A stretch of DNA of 64,000 nt from Platerodrilus igneus (lineage: Eukaryota > Arthropoda > Insecta > Coleoptera > Lycidae). The stretch is taken from the NCBI GenBank assembly GCA_036346225.1, contig JARFIW010001087.1:806001-870000 (forward strand), read 5' to 3'. Shown here piece by piece: positions 49,501 through 60,200 of this stretch. The translations under genes were made by a program, and so were the position numbers. Numbering within the stretch: the first letter of the stretch is position 1; every line of letters starts with the position of its first letter. Below the pieces are notes generated by a model. That model made no database searches, was not told the origin of the DNA, and saw nothing but the letters and a program-made list of their open reading frames with translations.

Positions 49501-52048
49501 TGTCTTTGAATAGAATATGGTGACTAATCTGATGGTGTTTAAGGTTATAGAACTTTTTATGAAGGAGTTTTCACAAATACGTATTTCTTGTAGAAGTCTT
49601 GTTGATTACGTTCAAATTCATAAAAATGATGCGGAGATAAACTATCGCGCAAAGAAGCTTTTACTAACTTCAAGGATTTATAAAGTAATTTTAATTTAGT
49701 GTGTGTAATCTCTATTTCCTAGTTTAATATGCATATTTCTAACTTGGTGGTAAATCTCTAAATTTTATTATTGCTCTTACGTATTGTGAACTTGAAGTAA
49801 CGACAAAATTTTAATATTTTTACTTTGGCTAAATAAATTAGCCTTTTTTGAGTAATATCATATGCAAATACCTTCTAATTGCTTAAAATTTAAATGAAAT
49901 TTGCTTATTTACAATACTCTCAATATAAATTTGAAGCAAATACGGCAGATTTTACTCCCACGGCCATACCCTATAAAGGCACCATAGAATACTGCAGTAG
50001 GAAGCAATACCTATAATTATAGGTAATACTAGTTTTACCATTAGGTCCACTTGAACGTTGTCTAATTTCCTTTTGAGAGTGAAAACTGAACAATTAAAAT
50101 TTTTGTCTTTACCCGAATGCCTTTAAATAAGTTACTTTCTCTTTTTAATTGCTAAATAAGCAATGTTAGCTACATTTCAAAACTGTATTGTATTTGATAA
50201 AGCGATGTAATTGTACTAACTTTTTTGCAACAAATTTGGACGGCGATGCAAACAATCTGGAAAATAGAAACACCGAAGAGCAAGGAAAATCAAACAGTAA
50301 GTTGGGTATTGAGATTGAAATGGAACCTGTTAAAAACATTGAACAAGATGATATTGTATCATTAACTTTAACTACATAATATACTAATATTATAAATACA
50401 CATATTCAAATTTACACGAGGTTAAATGCCGCTCAAATTTTAAAGCTAACACTTTCCCAGGTGGTTATCCTAATCCCGGTGCGTCTTTCATCTCCGAGTG
50501 GTGGGCAAATGTCTACTTGTTTGGCTAGCAGTAGCTCTCTTACTGACGAAACACCGGTATGTTCTATAACGTCGACTGTCGGAACTTTACCAAACACGTC
50601 TGCACTCGAGGGCATGTAATAAAGTCTGCTTGTTTTGACGCATCGACTGCCACGAGCCATCGTCGTCTTTCCACAATAGGTTAATGCTTTGACGCAAATC
50701 GGTGGACCGCTGCACTGTTAAGCAAAAGAAATGCAATCTCTGCTGTTTCCCAAACCACAAATCATAAATCAATGTCTGGACTTGCGTGAGAACCAAATCT
50801 TTGTGTGGTTTTCATGTAACGCTTATATTAAACATAATAATAATGAAGAATTTTCTCGTACGGGGTTTAAAAATCCCCTGAACCTAAATAATACAATATA
50901 AAGTTGAGCCTTTTTAAAAAAGGGCGCAACAATATTAATATTATCATTATCCCGTCTATTTCTACTTCATTTGTTGCTGAAAACAATTCCGACATTCTAC
51001 TTGGTAGATGACTATGCATTTTTGTTAAAAATACATTTATGTTTAATTTTTCTTCTTAGGTTAGAATCACAAACGTTTCTTTATGTTGTTTTTGCACTAA
51101 CTACAGGTGAGAATGAGAGAAACAAAGTTCGATCTGATAGATGAAGAAAGCTAAAAGCAAATGAAGAAAAAGAAGGTTACGAGGAAGTTGTTTAAAGAAT
51201 TGGGAAAAGAATATACCAATTCAAAAGGTGAAATAATTCTCGCAGGACAGCTAGAACCTGGTTGCTAAGGTGAATGTGTGCAAAAGTGCTTTTTAAAGTT
51301 TAGCCAAAATTCAAGGTAGAAAATATATCTGGAGTACCTACTGGTTGCTGAACAGTATACAAAAAAGGAAATTCCTTTGCGATGTATTAAAAAAAAGGAT
51401 AAGGGAAGCGAGACTATGGCAGGGAAAAGCAGAAGGCTATATACAAGCTTATATTTTTTACCCCTTGAAGATGAAATGGAGAAAGTTCCTAAAATGCTTT
51501 GTTACACAGAAAAACAGGCAGCTACACAATTAGGCACTTCTTGTAAAGGTAGGAGAGGGTACAATACTTCTGCCAATAGAACAGCACCTTATACTTTGAA
51601 GATTGTAATAGATAAATGTTGTTGTGTAACTATTGTCCGCAAAATAACACAGATAGAGGCCAATAACATCAAAAGATTAACTTCAATACAACAAGAAGTC
51701 AAAGAACATGGTTTATGCTACAATTTTTTAGGTTAAATTGCAGTTGCTGCTATTTAGAATGATCGTTATGAATACCATAGAAAAGTATTATACCAAGTAA
51801 CTGATATAGAGTAAATACACTACAAAGGTGGTGAGAACTTTTATCGAAAATTTTCCTGCTGCGTCATCTCACTATTGTCGGTATAGCTCAAATAAAAAGT
51901 AATTGCCAGATAGTTTTGCAAAAATAGCAGAATAAAAGAAGTGTCCAAATCTCAATTAAAAAAAATTAAGTACAACCTAAAAAGCGTGTGTTATAGAAGA
52001 TCCCAGCCCTTAGCAGAAACTGACCAATGATGAACACAAACTAGAAGA

Positions 52049-52093
<45 letters not shown>

Positions 52094-53584
52094 TATTACT
52101 CAAATTTAGACCAGGGTAGAAAAATTAATAAACGACATCAAATAATTTTAATCACCGTGTATAAGAAAGCTTTGGGTAATAATACGCTTCATTTAAAGGC
52201 ATATTGGATAAATTCGTCATTTACTTCTAAACATAGGGGTTTATATTGTTTAGATAATGTTAAACACCGTGTATATCAGAGCAGTGTAAAATAGTACGCT
52301 TAATTAAAGGCCTACTGTGTAGATTTAAATCATTCAATTAGAGTGTAGGGTTTGTATATAATCATAATCAACGTTTAGAAGGAAGTAATGTAGAATGTCA
52401 TTAGATAATACGCGTTATTAAAACCGTGGAGCATAAAAATTTTGGATCATGTGTTATTTTTATTTTGAATATTAATGGGTTTCTGGTGACAAAAAACCCA
52501 CAACATCCGAAGAATGTACAAATCAAATTGATCTACAATCACAAAACATCAAAACATTTGCAATTTTACCATATATCAAAGGTCTTACCAAAAGAATATC
52601 TTCCACTATCAAAAACCCGAACATCAAAATAGCGATAAAAAACACAAAACTTGGCAGAAATCTACACACAAAAGTCAAGGACCCCATACCAAAGAAATTC
52701 AACTCGAATCTAATATACAAAATCACCTGCTACAATTGCAAACAACATTATATTGATGAAACATCAAGGACACTACACCAAAGCATCACTTCACACAAAA
52801 GTGACACAAGAAGGATGATCAACTCTTCAGCTCTTTCGCGCCACATAATAGAAACTGGTCACAACATGGATTACGAAAATAGTCAAATTGTAGATTTTGA
52901 AAGAAATTCCAATAAAAGAAAATTCATTGAAATGGTAAGAATTTCACAAGAACCAAAAGCGTTAAATCAAAGGAAAGACATTGATAATTTAAGTTGCGTC
53001 TATGCTTATCTTCTAGAAATAGACAAAAACATGAAACATTAAAAATACAACTTCTCTACATCACTTTCCACAATTGACACGTTTCCAGTATCTATCTCCT
53101 CTCACCATTCATCCATACACTCAAATTCATCACAATTACAATTTAAAAACGTCCCATAATCAACAAATCAAAATTTTCAGCAATGTTTCCACTTTAAATA
53201 CACCACAAATAATTTCACTGTCACCAGAAACCCATTAATATTCAAAATAAAAATAACACATGATCCAAAATTCATGTCCAACAACGATTTATTTAAATAT
53301 CAAATACATCACAATACTCAAAATTTGACATTGACAAATTACTTTTCATTCAATAGAAAATAACTTTCAAACCATAAAATTTTTACAATTTATCCATTTC
53401 TCACATTCGTAAGTAATTTATGTATAAACCATTATGTACAACCACTATTTATAGTTTACTCCTGAAGAAGAGATAAAGATTCTCGAAAGCTCGAGTTCTA
53501 AAAGAATAAAGAGAATATAGTTCTATCGCTGTTTTATTCCCAAGAATACTCAATTCGCTATTAAAACCACACAGCAAGAAAATA

Positions 53585-53639
<55 letters not shown>

Positions 53640-53952
53640 AAAGACAAGTTATTTGCAGTCCGCAATAAGAAAATAGTATATAAAGTAAGATGTATCTGTA
53701 AACAAACTCTTATGAAAATAATAAGAGCCATTGACAAATACAACTCGGGCTGGTAGTTATATAGCCATAGGGTTCTTGGGAACAGTCCACTCTGATGAGG
53801 CTAACAAGCCGAAACCATTGGTCAGTGGATGTTTCCTCCCCTATGAATTAATAAAGCTAATGTTTTGTTAATGGCTATATAACTACCAGCCCGATTTGTA
53901 TTTGTCAATGGCTCTTATTATTTTCATAAGAGTTTGTTTACAGATACATCTT

Positions 53953-53987
<35 letters not shown>

Positions 53988-56900
53988 TCTTTTTTAGCAA
54001 ACGTAAATATATGGATAAGTTGATATTTTAATTTCTTAGGATATTTTCGTTCGGATTTTTTTAATTAAATATTCATTTGCTGGTTTCTGGCGTTTCGATT
54101 TATTTAAAATCTTTTTCAAAGAGCTAGAAGTATAAAGACAATAACAGTATTCAAATTATAAAGTATTAGGCATACACAGCTTGAATAGAAAATATTTGAC
54201 ATTGACATTGACATAAAAATAAATGTGTAAATAAGGTAACTTGTAGAAACTGTATAAGTAGTAGATTTGTTAATTACGGATGTGTGGGGTATATAGTAAA
54301 GTGTGGTGTGTTGATTTAAATATATTTTGAAATGTAGAGGTAAATTAGTAAATTGGTTTTACAGATGGTTGTCTATTTTGGTGATGTTATATAGTTGTGA
54401 GTAAACTGTACTGAGGTTATTGATGTCCTGTTTGTTGTTGATGCAATTATTGTCTTGTATTATGTTGTAAGATTCTAAAAATAAACGTCTTTTGTGGTTA
54501 TTGTCTTCTGTTAATATGGTGATTTCATTGAAATTGGCTGTATGTTTGGTAGAATGTAGATGAGAAGCAAGAGCGCAATAAGTTTTTCCAATTTTTGCAT
54601 CGCTACAATGTTGGGTAATTCTATTTCTTAACCATTGTGAAGTCTGTCCTATGTATGTTTTTTTGCAACTGCATGTGATTTTGTAAACTAGGTTGCAGCG
54701 TAGAAGTGGATTAGTGGGGTCTTTTAATTTTGTGAATAATTTTCGAATCGATTTATCATATGTGTAAGCTATACAGATGTTAGGTTTTTTAAATATTTTA
54801 GAAATTAGTGGTGTTAAATTTTTGATGTATGGTAATTGTTTGTATTTTGTGTTGGCAATTTCGTTTAGTTGAATAGGGGTTTTTATTGTGTTTGTATATA
54901 AAAGTTTGTTTAATAGTGATTTTGGATAGCCATTGTTATGTAGTATATTAAAAAGACCTTTTTTATTTTTGTATAAGAATTTTGGTTCACATATATTTTC
55001 TATTCTATGTTTTAGGGCTAAAGCAGTGTTTATTTTGTGGGTATATGAGTGATTGGAATGGTAGTTTATGTATCTTTCTGAGTTTGTGGGTTTTTTGTAT
55101 ATATCGAAATTGATTTTGTTATCTGGAGTTCGTATAACAAGGGTGTCTAAAAATGGGATGCTATTGTTGTTTTCTATTTCATAAGTGAATTGTAGGTTCG
55201 GATTGAATATGTTGAATTGTTGTAATGTTTCATTTATGAAATTATTAGGAATTGAGCATAATATGTCGTCGACAAATTTAACTAGGAATGTCATTTTGAA
55301 TGGAATTTGGGTAAAACTGTGTCTAAAAGATGATCCATGGTTACTTGAGCTATTATGGGTGAGAGTGGGGACCCCATTGGGGTTCCAAAGATTTGTAAAT
55401 AATATTCTGATTGAAAGACAAAATAAGTGTTGTTAAAAATTGGGTTAATAGTGGTTATGAACATTTCTTTGCTTAAATTGCAATTGGATTTAATAGTATG
55501 CCACTTAGTGTTAATGATGTCTATCAGTAAGTCTATCGGAATGTTAGTAAATAGGGATGTTACATCTAACGATATTAAAATATGGTTGTTTGGTAATTGA
55601 AAGTTTCTATAGGTGTCAACAAATTGAAATGTATCTTTTATGTTATGGCCTTTTAAAGGGAATGATTTTTGTAGAATATCGGATATAAATTTAGCTATTT
55701 TGTAAGTAGGAGTATTGATCGATGATATAATTGATTGTAAGGGAGTATTGTTTTTATGTATTTTTGGAAGTTCGTAGTATTTTCCGGGTATTGAATTATT
55801 TATGGTTAAAGTTTTTTTGTCTTGATCTGAAATATATTTTTTTTAATGAAGTAATTTTATGTGGTCATTTACCTTTTTTTGTATACTAAAAGATGGGTCC
55901 TTGAGAATTTTTTTGTAAGTATGTTGATCTTCTAGTATTTCTTTTGATTTTGAGATGTAATCTTGTTTTTGTAAAATAACTGTAACTGAACCCTTGTCCG
56001 TATTGGTTATTATTATATCTTGATTGTCGATAAGAAATTTATTCACTTTTTTGTACAGTTATTTTACAAAACAGTAGTAAACAGTAGTAAATGAGTTAAG
56101 CGACAAGTGAGTTTGATATTTTAATTGAAATCATTTAAACATGCACAAGTTGGTGTAATGTTGAAATAGCAGTTTTAAAATTTTATAAAATATATTTTAA
56201 AAAAGCGAAGCACGCTGTACTGTAAGTAGAGACTACTCTCTTATTTTGGTTGTTGGTGTTGTTGAGCACTTAAATGTAGTAGTGGATATTGTTGGAACTT
56301 AGCAGATGTCTGGAGGATTGGAGTTACCGTAGATTGGATGAATAAAAATTTGGATAGATGATTGTTGTCCTCGGTGGTGTGAGTCAACTTGGGATGATTC
56401 CTGTACGTGCAGTCGTTGATGGGAGCACGTCAGCGATGGTTTAATGGCAGATACATGTTTGTGCTACATTCCACGTAACTGATTTTTGTAAAAACATATG
56501 CCTTTTGCGATTATGTGGGAGTAGAACATTCTGTGCTTTTTTGGGGTGTATTTTGTTGAATTCTCTAGACAAAAGAATTGATTATTTAATATTTATAATG
56601 AATTATTTGAAAATATATTAGTGTAAAAATTTGTATTATACAATAATTGTGTAATATCTGCTTATGTAAAAAGTAAACGGGCGTTAGGTGATTTTCAGTG
56701 CAAAAAAAATTAGCACATGTACAAAAAGGTTTAATATGAGCTCTTGTTAGACCAGGAATTTAAAGTAAGGTTTATGGTTAAGACCAGTTACTTTCAATAG
56801 TTATTGATGAAGATAGGTAAATTTAAAAATATGTATTTAAAATGAATTATTTTAAAGTGAGGATGGTTGTTAAGTAATCTATGGATGGATCAATAATAAT

Positions 56901-57226
56901 AAGAAATTTTTTTTTGTATTGAATTTTCTGTTAGAATAAATTGTGATAACATTTTGTAGTCGAATTTTTTTCATCAAATAGTAGGGTAGTAATTTCAGAG
57001 AGGAGCTGAGGTGCCGTGGTGTATATTCCTGGGGAAGCAGTATTTTGAAGCAGTGCAAAAAGCTGGAAGTTTGGCGTCCAAAAGAAAGAGCATCTTAAGA
57101 GGATAAACAGAGTACTGATGTCGAAAGTAAGTATAGACGAGTTTAAGCCAAAGAGGTAACAATAGAGCAATAATGGCGCTCAACGGAGGTGCTCGAGTCA
57201 ACAGTTCGTACAAGTTATCTCTTCAG

Positions 57227-57262
<36 letters not shown>

Positions 57263-60200
57263 GATTAATAGTGTGATATATTGAGGTTTTTAGGTCATGC
57301 TAGAATATATAAATGAATACTCTTTTTTAGGCTAAATTTTCGCATATATTTTTTTATGTAGATCACAGGCATAACAACTGTATTAACCTTTATAAAGCTA
57401 AGGAACAAAGATAAGAAACTTACAGTGAGGATGGTTGAAATTGACATCAGTGTTTGGAATAAAATAATGTTATTTATAGAATAAATATTAATGTAAATAG
57501 TGAAAGTAAAATGACGATTATTTATAAGTTATAAAGTATTATATATATAGTAGGATAGTTGTAGGTTCATAATAGAACGGGTTTGTAGAAATACTAAATA
57601 GTCAATTAAGAATCGAAACTATGCAAATCTAGCAAGCTAGATTCTGCAATTCACAAGAATTCTATCAAAAATATATAATTGCATTATGAAATAGGATTTA
57701 AACTGTATATAGACAAATGTCTTGTAGATCCAATATAATACTTAAATCAATAAACGCTTTATTAGCAGAAAATCGTACAGTAATTTACGTACATTATGCT
57801 AAATAACAAGCATTTAAACAGCCATGTATATAGTAACCGTAATTAGCTTTACATTATCCAAGTAAGGCGATATCTTACAAAATAGAACGCGTATGCAGCA
57901 GAAATAACGTAATGTAATTAATGTATCAATTATTAAATAAACATTACACTGGATAAATCCGAATAAATTTAGCAATACAGAAACTCACTTTCATAAAAAC
58001 GCAGGCCTGGTTAGGTTGTAAATAATCGACAGAACGCTTGAAAACATCACATGCCCACATGTAAGTGGCGAATGAGGCTATAATAACACAGTAGCAAAGG
58101 ATAACACTAACTCAGTATCACATACTGAAGCACGTCGAAGCTGCTAACCAGAAAGCCACGCGTAATTTAAATACAAGTATAACACTTAGAATATCAAGTT
58201 TAAGTTGTACATATCGCATAACTAGCTTACAACAATGTATGGCGAAGAGTATATTATGCCGTATAAATAACTTCATTCCAATAGAAAACGTCGAGTAGAA
58301 TCCATTGGAAGCAGCTGTGATTTAAATCTAAAGTATATAGAATAATGAGAGGCTTTCAAGTACAGTGCACACATAGTCAACAATTCGAAGAGTCAGCGTC
58401 CAGAAAACGTTATAAATTTGAATTAGTTTAAGTCTAAATATAAATAATAGGTTCAAGAAGTGGACAATGTAATTCAAATCAGAAATATATGGGTCAAGTA
58501 TTCGACAATTAATATGCGTCGATAATAATATTTTAAATCTGGGTCGATATAACATTTCAAATCAGCATCGACAATAATACTTGTGTCACATTTCTGAATA
58601 TTTTAAGTCGGTGTCGACAATAATACTTGGATTCTAAGGAGACAATTCTAATCGAATTTTGGTACAATTCTGGTACAATTTTAAACTGCGTCGAAAGTAT
58701 TTAAGGGAAGAAATTCAAAGAATTTGCAGACAAATAAAATAAAGAAGCACGAGGGAATTTCTGGAAAACAAGCGGTAACTGTACTCAAATATTGGTTCAA
58801 CTAAGCAGAGCATTGGTAGACGATTGAAGACAACAAAAGGGTGTTGATCCACAACACGAACAACATCGCAGGTCAGATCTATTTTATTTTAAGGTATTTT
58901 TCTATTTAAATTTTAATACTGAATTTATATAAAACTTGTAATGAAGTCAACAACAAACATTGCATACGTTAAACTTACGTAATATATCATAAAGAGGTCT
59001 AGAACGTTCCAGGTTTCTTTGGTAAAGAGGTAGTTTTTGGTGACTTTAGATTGAATTTAAAGTATACAAATTTTGGGATAAATGATGCATATGATATTGA
59101 TTTATTGAGGAGTGTATTTAAAGAATTTCAAAAATTGTAAATAATAATTCTTTTCATTATATGAAATTAATTGACTTCGTTTTATCAATGCAAATAGGTA
59201 ATCAAAAAGGGGCGAAAAAGAGAAAATTGATCATCGTAACGTTGTGCACTCTGTGTAGATTAAAAAGGGCTAGCCGTGGCATAATAATAAAATTAGTTTG
59301 AACCGGTAATTATTAAAAAAGTTCAGATTAATATTAAAATAGACGCTGGTAGTCAAGTAAATACTTCAAATATTTCGAACTTCGAATCAATGAATTTATC
59401 GCAAACTGAACTTTCCATAACCCCAATTACTTTATTCTCGTACACTGGGCACAAAATACCGGTAATCGGTCAAATATATCTAAAATGTAGCTACAAAAAT
59501 AAAAACAAAATTCGTCTAACGACTAATATATGTTCGGTTAAGCAAAACAGTAATTTGCAAAATATTATACATACGAATGAATCTGTTTTTTCTGGCGTGG
59601 GTAGGGTGCATAAAATATTTAATATAGTTTTGTCGGACAATGATGTACCTCTTATTAGTACCGCCAGGAAAATTTCGATCGCGATAAAGGCTGAAATTAA
59701 CAAACAACTGAATCAAATAGTCGCTGAAAACCTAATCACGCCAATAGCTGATCCGACAGATTGATATCATCTTATAGTTTTGGTGCCCAAAGCTAACGGT
59801 GACATATAGATATGCATGGATCCGCGACACTTAAGTCAATACATTAAAAAATATTTTAAAAACCCCCTCAAAATGTATTGTTTTCACAACTAGCTAAATA
59901 TTTTAGTTTGTTGGATGCCTGGTCCACGTTTTTACAATTACCTATGAATTACGAAAGCTCTCTATTGTACACAATAACAACGAGTTTTGGTAGATACTGG
60001 TATTTACGTTTACCATATGATATCTCATGTGCACCTGATATGTTTTAAAGCTGCATGATATTTTAGGTGACACAACTGGATGTATTACATATTTCGACGT
60101 TGTATTAGTGTATGGTGCTACCGTCGAGGAACATAATCACAATTTAAACGTAGTGTTGCACAAAATCAAAACAAACAGTCTTACGCTAAATAAGTCAAAA

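Larger units (their letters stand above)
53985..56050 (-). mobile_element. PLE with RT and GIY-YIG endonuclease
   Basis: Best-preserved PLE of the window: 5' edge near 56050, protein region to 54359, then a 3' end of ~370 bp reaching a (TA)n tract. The 3' end holds a degenerate hammerhead-like string (minus strand, TTTGAAAAAGAT .. ATCGAAACGCC near 54090-54125). One full frame is interrupted twice. Confidence 0.8.

Noticed and set aside
50188..50379. 63-codon acidic ORF
   Set aside because: No recognisable motif, no neighbouring exon or element structure.
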